A stretch of DNA of 64,000 nucleotides from Selenomonadaceae bacterium. GTDB taxonomy: Bacteria; Bacillota; Negativicutes; Selenomonadales; Selenomonadaceae. The stretch spans positions 20,718 through 84,717 of the forward strand of contig JAFSOQ010000061.1 in the NCBI GenBank assembly GCA_017446845.1, in the 5' to 3' direction. Position 1 is the first letter of the stretch. Each line of letters starts with the position of its first letter. The notes beneath the pieces are model-generated. The model saw only the letters and a program-made list of their open reading frames with translations, was not told the origin of the DNA and ran no database searches. The position numbers and the translations under genes were made by a program. Shown here piece after piece: positions 36,687 through 45,339 of the stretch.

Positions 36687-37283
36687 TTATGACGCACTTG
36701 CTTTAAGCTTGGCAATTTCTTTCATGATTTCTTGCGCGAAATTTTCCAGAGCCTCTTTATCTTTGGTCGAGCCGGAAAATTTAATCGGCGTGCCGTAGAC
36801 GACGGCAGGTCTCGGAAAAAATTTTTCTTTGGAAAAAATTTTCTCGGTGTTGATAATGGCGGCGGGAATAATCGGAGCTTTGGTCATAGCCGCAATCAAA
36901 CTGACACCCGACGCCGCTTTTCCGAGCTTGCCTGTTTTCGAACGCGTACCTTCAGGGAAAATTCCGAAACATTTGCCGTCCTTTAGAATTTTAATCGCAG
37001 TTTTAATCGCAGCTTTATCGGCGGCACCGCGCTTGACGGGGAAGACGTAAAGGCCGCGACAAATCGCAGCCATAATCGGATTTTTAAAAAGTTCTTCCTT
37101 GCCCATGTAACAAATTTCGCGGTCAATGAACGTTCCGAGGAAGGGCGGGTCCCAGTTGCTCACGTGATTGGCAGCCAAAATAAATGCGCCGTCTTCGGGA
37201 ATATTTTCCGTGCCGATTATTCGCGTCCGCAAAATTGTTCCGAACCAAAAACGACACAATACTTTAAAAATTTTATAGAACAT
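36687..37283 (-). CDS. plsC: 1-acyl-sn-glycerol-3-phosphate acyltransferase (PlsC family)
   Basis: PlsC acylates lysophosphatidic acid in phospholipid synthesis. The catalytic NHVSNWD (NHX4D) and the substrate motifs FPVKRGA, FPEGTRSKTGKLGKAASG and PIIPAAI are present. The 198-residue length is usual for the Firmicutes form. plsY, the preceding step, lies at 44475-45053. TTATAGAACATG context lacks a strong SD; the start agrees with family length. Confidence 0.93.
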   Translation of the reverse strand: MFYKIFKVLCRFWFGTILRTRIIGTENIPEDGAFILAANHVSNWDPPFLGTFIDREICYMGKEELFKNPIMAAICRGLYVFPVKRGAADKAAIKTAIKILKDGKCFGIFPEGTRSKTGKLGKAASGVSLIAAMTKAPIIPAAIINTEKIFSKEKFFPRPAVVYGTPIKFSGSTKDKEALENFAQEIMKEIAKLKASAS

Positions 37284-37292
37284 GAAAGTTAA

Positions 37293-37406
37293 TTATTCCT
37301 CCAAAAAAATTTTACAAAAAGCTTCGGATTTTTGCGCCAATTCCTTTTTGTCGTAAAGGTCGGGAAGCAGCTTGCAAGGTTTTCCTTTAGATTTTAACAG
37401 AAACAT
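37293..37406 (-). CDS. Possible small ORF upstream of plsC
   Basis: ATG at 37406 opens a 37-codon frame rich in lysine (LLKSKGKPCKLLPDLYDKKELAQKSEAFCKIFLEE). It stops nine bases before the plsC ATG, and its last codons contain TTGGAGGAA, which may be the plsC ribosome site. Codon use resembles real genes here, but it has no clear SD and no family I recognise. It could be the tail of a lost gene. Confidence 0.3.
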   Translation of the reverse strand: MFLLKSKGKPCKLLPDLYDKKELAQKSEAFCKIFLEE

Positions 37407-37541
37407 TTCAGGCGTTCAATATTTTTTCCCGCTGAGTTTTCGACGCGGAAATTATTCGCGCGACGGCTTACAATTTATTACTCGAGGCTTAAAATATATG
37501 ATAAAATATTTGCAACTCAAAATGAAAAGTGGAGATGACTT

Positions 37542-38264
37542 ATGAGCAAAATCAACCGATATCCTACCGATGAGGAAGCAAAAAAAATGATTGTGGAAAT
37601 CGGGCGGCGCATGTATATGAAGAATTTCGTAGCTGCCAATGATGGAAACATTTCCTGCAAGGTTGACGACGAAACAATTTGGACAACACCTACCGGGGTT
37701 TCCAAAGGATTTATGTCCGAAGATGAGATGGTCAAAATGCATCTGGACGGAACAGTTATTCGTCAAGGGGAACGGGCTCCTTCCAGCGAAGTAAAAATGC
37801 ATCTGCGAATTTACAATGAAAGAAAAGACGTTATGGCGGTATGCCATGCACATCCGCCCGTTGCCACGTCTTTTGCAATCGCCGGGATGGCTCTTAATCA
37901 AGCAATTTATCCGGAAGCAATCGTAAACTTGGGAATTGTTCCTTGCGTTCATTATGAAACGCCCGGCTCTCATAAACTCCCTGATTCCATTGCACCATAT
38001 GTTCGGGATTACAATGCCCTGTTGCTGGCAAATCATGGCGCGGTCAGTTGGGGAACTTCACTCATGGAAGCTTGGTACCGACTGGAATCCACGGAGCATT
38101 ATGCCATGATTATCATGTACAGCATCAATGTTATAGGAAAGGCAAATGTGCTTTCTTGCAATCAGATAAACGAGCTGATTCAATTAAGAAAAAAAATGGG
38201 TATCACTTCCGGCGGCGTCCCTTACGGCAATACAAAATCCTGTAATCTTACAGACGAGGTTTAG
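37542..38264 (+). CDS. Class II aldolase/adducin family protein
   Basis: The 240-residue enzyme shows the zinc-dependent class II aldolase motifs: ANDGNISCKVDDETIWTTPTGVSKG, SSEVKMHLRIYNERKDVMAVCHAHPP (metal histidines) and LLLANHGAVSWG. L-fuculose-phosphate aldolase or L-ribulose-5-phosphate epimerase are the nearest activities, but substrate cannot be told. GTGGAGATG lies upstream. Codon use differs from neighbours, with more ATT/AAT/GGA and CTG and far fewer GCG/GTC/TTG runs, suggesting recent transfer. No sugar transporter or kinase is adjacent. Confidence 0.85.
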   Translation: MSKINRYPTDEEAKKMIVEIGRRMYMKNFVAANDGNISCKVDDETIWTTPTGVSKGFMSEDEMVKMHLDGTVIRQGERAPSSEVKMHLRIYNERKDVMAVCHAHPPVATSFAIAGMALNQAIYPEAIVNLGIVPCVHYETPGSHKLPDSIAPYVRDYNALLLANHGAVSWGTSLMEAWYRLESTEHYAMIIMYSINVIGKANVLSCNQINELIQLRKKMGITSGGVPYGNTKSCNLTDEV

Positions 38265-38901
38265 CTTGGAAAAGCATTTACCCTCGCGTCGAAAATATTT
38301 CGCCTCGGCTGAAGTCAGGGTTTAGTGAGGTGGATTTTGTCTCGCCCGAATATCTGCCTCGTTGGTCTAACTGTTTATATAGATTAGAATAAGATTTACG
38401 ATTCGTCTCCTCAGCCTTAAGAAATTTGAAAAAATCGAAAGGACAACCTTTGGCAGAAAAAGATTGCAAAAAGCCTTCCGGAATGTGTCAGATAGTGGCA
38501 TTAGTGATTTCGCCGGTCCAAATTCTGTAAAGTTTGTGTCCACTTTTACATCATTATATATCCATGAGGCAGATACCCTGAGCGTTGCAGCAGGAAATGT
38601 AACTGTCAGCAGCGGTGCCGGCGACGATACTTTGTCGGGCGGCAAAGTTATTTTCAGTAATGTCATTAACGGTACGACTCATACGATAAGCGGCAAAAAC
38701 TCAAATAGACGTTAAGCTTTTAACCACATTACGCGAGAATTCTAATGAGATGAATCGCGCTTTTGTAGGGATTACGGGAAGTAAAGCCGGCAGTAAATAA
38801 GACGCAACAAAAGGTGCTACCTCGATGATTCAGGAAGCTCTTATGAGTAGTTCACATTAAATGATTCAGCGATAAAGCTTGAATTTCTTTTAGAAAATCA
38901 A
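38265..38901. other. Degenerate 640-bp region with an RTX-like fragment
   Basis: No intact gene is present. The frame 38464-38715 contains a calcium-binding-type repeat (see the separate entry). Flanks have stops in all frames and look decayed. Confidence 0.5.
38464..38715 (+). pseudogene. Fragment of a repeat-rich RTX-like surface protein
   Basis: The 83-codon frame reads LSVAAGNVTVSSGAGDDTLSGGKVIFSN. GAGDDTLSGG is the nonapeptide pattern of RTX calcium-binding repeats found in large secreted proteins. No export signal or further repeats remain, and no SD precedes it, so it appears to be debris. Confidence 0.45.
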
Positions 38902-38939
38902 AAAGTGGTTTGCTCCGTAACGGAGTAACCACTTTTTTT
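38902..38939 (+). terminator. Strong hairpin terminator
   Basis: AAGTGGTT..CTCCG / CGGAG..AACCACTT forms a 13-pair stem with loop TAA, followed by seven T. The symmetric A-run on the other side lets it act in both directions. Confidence 0.85.
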
Positions 38940-39025
38940 ATCTGTTGTTGAATTTCTTTTTCCAATGCCGACCGGACTTCCTCCCGAATTTTTTCGGCTG
39001 CCGGAATCCATTCAAGCAAATTTAT

Positions 39026-41053
39026 TTAAGGACTGAATATAACTTTAACGGTCGTGCCTCTGTCGACGATTTCGCCCGCACCGATACTCTGACTGACTGC
39101 GAAACCGGAACCTTCCGCCGCGAAGGAAATGCCCGCCTCATTGGCAAGCCGTGCCGACTCACGAATACTTTTGCCGTAAAAGTTCGGGACGCGAGCCGCA
39201 TCAGGTGCAACTTGCTCTTGATAAGTATCAATTTTCGGTTCGGGTTCTCTCACAACTTCTCTGCGCGGGAGTTCTTGAATGGAGGCATCACCTTCGCCGA
39301 CATCCGCGCCGAGTTCGTCCGCGTCAATGCCAAGCGGTGCATCACTCGGCTCAATCCTCATGTAGCGGAAAATTTGAGAAAAAATTCTTCCGGCAACAGG
39401 AGCCGCAATTTGTCCGCCGTAAAAAATTCCGTAAGGTTCATCAATCACGACAAGCAAAGCAATCTGCGGACTTTCCACGGGCGCGAAGCCGCAAAATGAT
39501 GCAATATATTTTCCCTCGTCGTAGCCCAAGCCGTATTCGCTGACCTTCTGCGCGGTACCGGTCTTGCCCGCCACACGATAGCCGCGAACAGTCGCTTTAC
39601 GACCGCCGCCCGCCGCAACGACTTGTTCCAACAATCCGACCAAAGTTTTATCCGTCGCCGAATCAATCGTCCGCCGAACTTCCTCAACGTGCGTTTCCGC
39701 ATAGGTCGAGCCGTTCGCATTCTTTATCGATTTGACAATGTGCGGCTTGAGTAAAATTCCGTCGTTGGCAATCGCGCAAAAAGCCGTTATCAGTTGCAGC
39801 GGCGTGACCGCGATACTCTGCCCGATTGACATCGTTGCAATATCCGAATCAACCATATCTTGCGGCTCGTATAAAATTCCTGCCTCTTCGCCGGGCAATT
39901 CAATTCCCGTCGGTTCGCCGAAACCGAAAAGTCTTGCGTAGTCGATTAATTTGGTCGCGCCCAAGTCGTAGCCGAAAATTGCAAAGCCCGTGTTCAACGA
40001 TTGCTTAACAACATCAGCAAAAGTTACCGTTCCGAAACTCGCGCCATTCCAGTTCTGAATTTTTTTGCCCGAAAACATCACGTAGCCGGGGTCGACGAAA
40101 ACTTGATTGGGCGCGACGATTCCTTCCTGCAACAAAGCTCCGGCAACCACCGCTTTGAACGTCGAGCCGGGTTCGTAAATGTAGGAAACGGATTTATTCT
40201 TCCAAACTTCCTGGTTGTAATCCCAAAAGCGATTCGGGTTGTAAGAGGGACGATTTGCCATAGCCAAGACTTCACCCGTGCGCGGGTCCATGACAATGCA
40301 AGTTATCGCGACGGGATCATTTTCCGCCATAGCTTTATCAAGTTCCTGCTCAACGATAAATTGGATTGCGCTGTCAATCGTCAGCTGAATCGTCTTGCAA
40401 CGGTCGCCCTGGTAGCCGTGCGGAGTAAAAATTGATTCCAAAATCGGTCGCTCCTGCGTATCGGCGTAGATGAAAGATTCGGTGACTTCGCCCTTGATAT
40501 ATTTATCCAAAGCCTGCTCAATGCCGTCGAGTCCTTTATCGTCCGTGCCGACGAATCCCAGAACATTTGCCGCAAGAACGTCGTTGGGATAGTAGCGTTT
40601 TGCCTCGTCGCGAAAACCTAAACACACGGCGTAACCTTTGCTGCGAATCAGCGCGCGAACTGCCTCATATTCCGATTGCTCCAATCGACGCTTAACCCAA
40701 GAAAATCCGCCGCCGACTGCTATATCTTCCAAAATATCTGCCTCGCTCTTGTCGATTAGCGGCGACAAATCTTTTGCCAATTCTTGAGGATTTTCGACGT
40801 GATTGGGGTCGACGAACAGAGATTTTGTCATGGTGCTCACTGCCAGTTCGCGTCCGTTGCGGTCGACGATTGTGCCGCGCGGCGATTGAACAGAATAATC
40901 GTGCCCGACTTGATAGCGCATTCTTTCGGCGAGTTCGCTGCCCTGCACGAGTTGCAACCACGCATAGCGGAAGACGACGACGCCCATTAACGCAAGCAAA
41001 GCCAAGACGAGTTTTGTAATTCGCCTTTGAATAAATTCGCGGTCTTTATTCAT
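39026..41053 (-). CDS. Penicillin-binding protein 2 / SpoVD-FtsI type transpeptidase with one PASTA domain
   Basis: The 675-residue protein has an N-terminal membrane segment (LVLALLALMGVVVFRYAWL), a dimerisation domain with SPRGTIVDRNGRELA, and the transpeptidase motifs STFK (YEPGSTFKA), SLN (KQSLNTG) and KTG (VAGKTGTAQK). A linker leads to one PASTA domain at the end (VPNFYGKSIREAR-like, GTTVKVIF). It cross-links septal or elongation peptidoglycan. SpoVD and FtsI share this architecture and I cannot separate them. The start overlaps the stop of the next gene upstream by four bases (ATGA). Confidence 0.93.
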   Translation of the reverse strand: MNKDREFIQRRITKLVLALLALMGVVVFRYAWLQLVQGSELAERMRYQVGHDYSVQSPRGTIVDRNGRELAVSTMTKSLFVDPNHVENPQELAKDLSPLIDKSEADILEDIAVGGGFSWVKRRLEQSEYEAVRALIRSKGYAVCLGFRDEAKRYYPNDVLAANVLGFVGTDDKGLDGIEQALDKYIKGEVTESFIYADTQERPILESIFTPHGYQGDRCKTIQLTIDSAIQFIVEQELDKAMAENDPVAITCIVMDPRTGEVLAMANRPSYNPNRFWDYNQEVWKNKSVSYIYEPGSTFKAVVAGALLQEGIVAPNQVFVDPGYVMFSGKKIQNWNGASFGTVTFADVVKQSLNTGFAIFGYDLGATKLIDYARLFGFGEPTGIELPGEEAGILYEPQDMVDSDIATMSIGQSIAVTPLQLITAFCAIANDGILLKPHIVKSIKNANGSTYAETHVEEVRRTIDSATDKTLVGLLEQVVAAGGGRKATVRGYRVAGKTGTAQKVSEYGLGYDEGKYIASFCGFAPVESPQIALLVVIDEPYGIFYGGQIAAPVAGRIFSQIFRYMRIEPSDAPLGIDADELGADVGEGDASIQELPRREVVREPEPKIDTYQEQVAPDAARVPNFYGKSIRESARLANEAGISFAAEGSGFAVSQSIGAGEIVDRGTTVKVIFSP

Positions 41054-41454
41054 TTAGTCAGCGTCCAAAGCGCGAGTACGACGGAAATTCCTGCGCATAT
41101 TTTTGAGTTCCACACAGCCTCTACCAACTCCTTAAAATGTTCCATGCCCTTTGAACCGTGTTCGCCGCCGCTAAGAAAATCAAATAACTGTTCTGCTCCG
41201 CTGAAAAAATCTACGCCCAAAGATGCCATCCAAAACATTGCAATCATTACGCCGACGATTTTAACGCCCGCTTCGTTGGAAAAACATCCGACTGCCGCGC
41301 AGGTGACTTTAAAAGAAATTATCGCAATCACCGCCGTGATATACGTCGACCAATGTTGCGGCGCGGCGAATGTAACTTGAACTGCGATTAGTAATATGAC
41401 CGTCGATACCAGGTAGACCAAAAAGCCCGCCGGTAATCCTACAGCTTCCCGCAT
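41050..41454 (-). CDS. Hypothetical membrane protein coupled to the PBP gene
   Basis: The 134-residue protein has about four hydrophobic segments (FLVYLVSTVILLIAVQVTF, YITAVIAIISFKVTCAAVG, IVGVMIAMFWMASLGVDFF, ICAGISVVLALWTL). I do not recognise it; its place upstream of a PBP recalls FtsL, but it lacks the single-pass coiled-coil form. It shares the leader CTAAAAATCGACC..AAGGGAGATTTTTT-ATG with the DUF805 and sdhB genes. The four-base stop/start overlap implies translational coupling to the PBP. Confidence 0.7.
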   Translation of the reverse strand: MREAVGLPAGFLVYLVSTVILLIAVQVTFAAPQHWSTYITAVIAIISFKVTCAAVGCFSNEAGVKIVGVMIAMFWMASLGVDFFSGAEQLFDFLSGGEHGSKGMEHFKELVEAVWNSKICAGISVVLALWTLTK

Positions 41455-41479
41455 AAAAAATCTCCCTTTGGTCGATTTT

Positions 41480-41566
41480 TAGGGAAGTAGCAGTTAGGGA
41501 AGTAGGGAATTAGCTTTATACTACTTCCCTATTTCTCTACTAACCTAATTCCCTGCTAACCTATTT
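41480..41566. repeat. Heptad hairpin array (GGGAAGTA / TTAGGGA)
   Basis: AGGGAAGTAGCAGTTAGGGA and following units form one arm. TACTTCCCTATTTCTCTACTAACC.. forms the other. It fills the gap between telA and the membrane-protein gene. Confidence 0.85.
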
Positions 41567-41569
41567 TTG

Positions 41570-42739
41570 TCAAGCGCGTTGAGCATTTTTAAGCAGCGCA
41601 TCTTTTAATCTTCCTTCGATTGCGACGAGTTCTTTTTCTGCCGCCTGACGTCTTTGGCGTCCTTCATGTTGGATACGGAGCGTTTCTTCAATCGTCGAGA
41701 TTAAATCTTCGTTGACTTTCTTAACGGTATCAATGTCGACAATGCCGCGCTCGTTAGCTTGAGCCGTGTCGATTGAGTTTTGTTTGAGCATTTCGGCGTT
41801 ACGTTTCAAAAGGTCGTTGGTTGCGTCGCTGACTGCCCGCTGAAGTTCAATAACTTCTTTTTGGCGCGTCAAGCCGAGTGCGATGACCATTTGATTTTTC
41901 CAAAGCGGTATCGTGTGATAAATTGCGGATTGCACGCGGTCGATTAAAACTTTGTCGTTGTTTTGAATCAGACGGATTTGCGGCGCGGTTTGAATTGCCA
42001 AAGTTTTGCTTAGTTTAAGGTCGTGGATTTTTTTCTCGAAACGGTCGACGCTCTGTTCAAAATCGTTGACGACTTGCACCGCCATCGGGTCACCGGACGC
42101 CGCCGCTTGTTCACGGAGTTTTGGCAAAGTTATCGAGTGCATTTCCTCAAGTTTTTCCTCGCCCGCGCGGATATAAAGTTGCAGGTCTTTGAAGTATTCG
42201 AGATTTTTTTGATAAAGCGTGTCGAACATGACGACATCTTCCATCATCTTGACTTTGGCATTTTCCAAACCGGCCTGAATTTTTTCAACCTGCGTCGAAA
42301 GTTTTTCGTAGCTATTCATGACATCACTTTCCATGATAGCTTCTGTCTTTTTGATTAGCGAACCGATTATCGGCACGTTGCTAAAGAAGCTGTCGTTCTT
42401 TTTTGTCACGTCGAAGCCTTTAACTTTGCTTACGAGATCATTTAAAAGCGTTCCGACTTCGCCCGAATCTTTTGTACGGACTTTGGCGAGTATGCTGTCG
42501 GAGAATTGCGCAATTTCCTTCTGCGCGGGCGCACCGAAACTTAGCGGCGTGCTGGAATCGGTTAAATCTATTCCGTCCTTTATCGATTGGACTTTAGCTT
42601 TTTCTTCGGGCGTGAGCGTTTCGATTTGCTGAGTGACTTTGGCAATTTCCTTGGCGGGTTCAACGGGAACGATTGCTTGCTCCGTCGACGCGGACGCTTT
42701 TTTCTTTGCCATCAAGTCGTTAAGATTTATCTCTGCCAT
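41570..42739 (-). CDS. TelA / toxic anion resistance family protein
   Basis: The 389-residue protein matches TelA/KlaA: an N-terminal linker, SFGAPAQKEIAQFSDSILAKVRTKDSGEVGTLLNDLV, then long helical stretches (YEKLSTQVEKIQAGLENAK..) and IPLWKNQMVIALGLTRQKEVIELQRAV. TelA occurs with TerD and XpaC-type proteins and is linked to tellurite and antimicrobial tolerance. It is followed by the XpaC-like gene upstream in transcription, with 22 bp between them, forming one unit. Confidence 0.92.
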   Translation of the reverse strand: MAEINLNDLMAKKKASASTEQAIVPVEPAKEIAKVTQQIETLTPEEKAKVQSIKDGIDLTDSSTPLSFGAPAQKEIAQFSDSILAKVRTKDSGEVGTLLNDLVSKVKGFDVTKKNDSFFSNVPIIGSLIKKTEAIMESDVMNSYEKLSTQVEKIQAGLENAKVKMMEDVVMFDTLYQKNLEYFKDLQLYIRAGEEKLEEMHSITLPKLREQAAASGDPMAVQVVNDFEQSVDRFEKKIHDLKLSKTLAIQTAPQIRLIQNNDKVLIDRVQSAIYHTIPLWKNQMVIALGLTRQKEVIELQRAVSDATNDLLKRNAEMLKQNSIDTAQANERGIVDIDTVKKVNEDLISTIEETLRIQHEGRQRRQAAEKELVAIEGRLKDALLKNAQRA

Positions 42740-42761
42740 TTTTTATCTCTCCTCTGAAAAT

Positions 42762-43742
42762 TTATTTGTGTCGACCGTTTTTATTGCGGCGATTATTTTT
42801 TTTGATGTATTGCTCGTAAAAATCTTCGACGGGCATGAACAGATAGCGAATTCCTTCGACGAGACTGACCCACATCGGCAACGTCGTCCAAGACAGCAGG
42901 AAATAAATTATGCCTTGAAATGTTTTGCCCTGATAAAATTTGTGCGCGCCGAATGAGCCGAGGAAAATTGCCAACGCCGATTGGATTAATTTTGTTTGAA
43001 CGATTTGCGGGCGGTCTTCTTCCGGGAAGGGTAAATCAATCGGGCTTGCGTCGACTTCACCGCGTCGACGTTTTTGCATACCTTGCGGGAAAAATTTTCT
43101 TTGCGGCTCCAATTCCATAGGTTGGTTGAGCAAATCGGTATCAATCCGAACGTTGCCGTATTTGTCGACCGCTCCGACGTCGATTGTTTTGGTTTTGATT
43201 CCTTCGGCGTTTAGCTGCTGTTCCATGACTTTCAGCTCGGCGTCGGCGGAAATAATTTGGTCGTTTAAAATATGCTCGAATTGGTCTTGATAGGCGTCGT
43301 CAAGCGCGGCAAGCGTTTGTTTCATGCGTTGTTTCAAGTCTTGGATTTTATCCGTCGACAAATGCGTTTCCTCAAGCTCCTGATATTGCTTGACGATTTT
43401 AACGGCGCGGTCCTGATAATAATCAATGAACTTGTACGCCAGCGCAATTCGTTCGGGATTTTTTTCAAGGTGATTCAAAAGATTTTTAGCCGTCCGTTGC
43501 AATCGTTTAAGCTGCGCAGAAAGTTCGCGGTCGGAAATATTTTCCAACGCCGAATCCAAATAATTATAATCGGCAGTCGCCTTGTCAAAATTTTCCTGCA
43601 GATATTGCGCCCGCTCCGATTCCAACTCTTTTAAATCCAAGCGCGGTGTACGATTTTTTTTCCAATCCCAAAACGCTTTTCCGCCGAATATCACTCCCGT
43701 CGTCATCAAAATCACTATCAAATAATTCAGCAAATGATCCAC
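42762..43742 (-). CDS. XpaC-like (5-bromo-4-chloroindolyl phosphate hydrolysis) protein with TM2 domain
   Basis: The 326-residue protein begins with a membrane segment (YLIVILMTTGVIFGGKAFW). It continues with coiled coils typical of XpaC (SALENISDRELSAQLKRLQRTAKNLL) and ends with a TM2 domain (SALAIFLGSFGAHKFYQGK.., two helices). GTG at 43742 is chosen for GGGAG eight bases upstream. It precedes telA, the usual pairing. The TM2 fusion is uncommon for XpaC. Confidence 0.82.
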   Translation of the reverse strand: MDHLLNYLIVILMTTGVIFGGKAFWDWKKNRTPRLDLKELESERAQYLQENFDKATADYNYLDSALENISDRELSAQLKRLQRTAKNLLNHLEKNPERIALAYKFIDYYQDRAVKIVKQYQELEETHLSTDKIQDLKQRMKQTLAALDDAYQDQFEHILNDQIISADAELKVMEQQLNAEGIKTKTIDVGAVDKYGNVRIDTDLLNQPMELEPQRKFFPQGMQKRRRGEVDASPIDLPFPEEDRPQIVQTKLIQSALAIFLGSFGAHKFYQGKTFQGIIYFLLSWTTLPMWVSLVEGIRYLFMPVEDFYEQYIKKNNRRNKNGRHK

Positions 43743-43841
43743 GCTAATCACTCCCTGCCGAGTCAAAAAAATTTTCTCCGCAAATTGTACCATAAATATT
43801 TCAGACGTGCACAACTTAGCGCATTAAATTTTTGTTAAGTG

Positions 43842-43870
43842 CAAAAAAAAATCCCCGCGACGTTCGCAGG
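43842..43870 (-). terminator. Terminator after the 43881-44438 gene
   Basis: On the minus strand a 7-pair stem (CCCTGCG / CGCGGGG) is followed by nine T. Confidence 0.85.
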
Positions 43871-43880
43871 GAAAAAGTTG

Positions 43881-44438
43881 TTAAGGTAAGGCAATGCCTT
43901 TTGATTCAACAATTTCGTGGAGGCGCGGCATATTCGTCATAAAAACTTCAATCAAGCGTTCGTAATTCGGATTTTGAATTTTCCCTTGATAGTGTGAGGG
44001 ATTTAGTCCGCTCGCCGAGAAAAACGGCTTTTCGCAGATGATTTGCCCGTCCTTAAAATCGAACAGCGCGTAAATCGGAATAATGTGAACGTCTTCATCC
44101 CAGTCGCCCAAATTTTCGTCAACTTGTCCGCGTTGTGCCCTGGGAACCACCATCACGGAAATAAACGGCGGATAACCTCCCGCTGCGTCTTTTTTCAGAT
44201 AGAATTCGTAATTTGCTCGCGTGCAGGGAAATAATCCTATTGAGTCCAAATCTTTTGCCGCGACCATAAATCCGAGTTTTCCGTCCGATTTCATTTTTAT
44301 CAGCGCAAGTATTTCGTTTTCTGCCGGCGGATACGCTACTGCCAACGTGTCGAACGGTAAATCGTTTTCTTCCGCCGCCTCTGCGTTGGCTGCCGTCAAA
44401 AATATCAGCGCGAGGAGTAAAATTATTTTTTTCGCCAC
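43881..44438 (-). CDS. Exported hypothetical protein
   Basis: The 185-residue product has a signal peptide (MAKKIILLLALIFLTAANAEA). The mature part includes LAVAYPPAENEILALIKMKSDGKLGF and a conserved-looking middle (DWDEDVHIIPIYALFDFKDGQIICEKPFFSASGLNPSHYQGKI). I do not recognise the family. GTG at 44438 is preferred since AGAGG lies eight bases upstream; ATG at 44444 would leave only two bases. It stands between plsY and the xpaC-like gene. Confidence 0.7.
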   Translation of the reverse strand: MAKKIILLLALIFLTAANAEAAEENDLPFDTLAVAYPPAENEILALIKMKSDGKLGFMVAAKDLDSIGLFPCTRANYEFYLKKDAAGGYPPFISVMVVPRAQRGQVDENLGDWDEDVHIIPIYALFDFKDGQIICEKPFFSASGLNPSHYQGKIQNPNYERLIEVFMTNMPRLHEIVESKGIALP

Positions 44439-44474
44439 GGACATCACCTCTCAAAAATTTTCGCAAAGTTAATC

Positions 44475-45053
44475 TTAGAATTTGTTTTCGCGACCTGCTT
44501 TAAGGCGTTGAATATTTTCTCTGTGGCGGAAGACGATAATCAGACCCGCGACGAGTGCGAACAGGAAATAAATCATCGGTTCTTTGAAAATCGCCGCGAG
44601 AATCGGAGTAAGGACAGCCGCAGTAATCGAGGCAACCGAGACATAACGCGTGATTAAAGTGAGCACGAGCCAGACGATAAATACAATCGCAGTGACTTTC
44701 GGCATGAGCGCGGCAATGACACCGAGTCCGGTCGCGACACCCTTGCCGCCTTTGAAACCGATAAAAATCGGGAACATGTGACCGAGCATGGCAAACAGAC
44801 CGCCCACGACCATTGCGCCGGGCGAGGCAAAAAAGTACGCGCCGAGCAAGACGCCGAGCTGACCTTTAAGAAAGTCGAAGATAAAAATTAAAAGACCTGC
44901 TTTCCTGCCGAGAATTCGCCAAGCATTGGTCGCGCCGATATTGCGCGAGCCGTATTGTCGCAAGTCTTTTTTCCAGATAAGTTTGCCGAAAATCAATCCC
45001 ATGGGAATCGAGCCGATAAGATACGCGGCGATAATAAGTGTTGCCCAAGTCAT
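44475..45053 (-). CDS. plsY: Acyl-phosphate:glycerol-3-phosphate acyltransferase
   Basis: PlsY is the membrane enzyme making lysophosphatidic acid from acyl-phosphate. The family motifs GSIPMGLIFGK, GSRNIGATNAWRILG and GHMFPIFIGFKGGKGVAT are intact, with five or six hydrophobic helices over 192 residues. It is transcribed away from tRNA-Leu, with a heptad array between. Confidence 0.97.
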   Translation of the reverse strand: MTWATLIIAAYLIGSIPMGLIFGKLIWKKDLRQYGSRNIGATNAWRILGRKAGLLIFIFDFLKGQLGVLLGAYFFASPGAMVVGGLFAMLGHMFPIFIGFKGGKGVATGLGVIAALMPKVTAIVFIVWLVLTLITRYVSVASITAAVLTPILAAIFKEPMIYFLFALVAGLIIVFRHRENIQRLKAGRENKF

Positions 45054-45063
45054 AACTTTTCCC

Positions 45064-45148
45064 CCTAACTCCTAATTAGAGGATTTAGGATTTAGGATTT
45101 AGAGATTTTGTTTTCCCTAACTCCTAATTCCTAACTCCTAACTCCTAA
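45064..45148. repeat. Heptad hairpin array (GGATTTA type) between plsY and tRNA-Leu
   Basis: GGATTTA-GGATTTA-GGATTTA-G is flanked on both sides by CCTAACT / CCTAATT units, giving competing hairpins. It ends three bases from the encoded CCA of the tRNA. Confidence 0.92.
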
Positions 45149-45150
45149 AC

Positions 45151-45235
45151 TGGTGCGGATGGAGGGGGTCGAACCCTCACGCCCGAAGGCAACGGATCCT
45201 AAGTCCGGCGCGTCTGCCAATTCCGCCACATCCGC
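45151..45235 (-). tRNA. tRNA-Leu (anticodon UAG)
   Basis: The minus strand gives a 7-pair acceptor stem (GCGGATG / CATCCGC), discriminator A with encoded CCA, an anticodon loop CTTAGGA (anticodon TAG), a long class II variable arm (GTTGCCTTCGGGC) and T-arm GAGGGTTCGACCCCCTC. It reads CUA/CUN codons. Confidence 0.96.
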
Positions 45236-45339
45236 TTATTTATGATTAAATCACATTTATTTTTCAGTGTCAACACGCCGCGCAGGATTTAATCATTGCC
45301 CGCCGAATATAAGTTGAAAATTAATCGGGAGGGAAAAAT

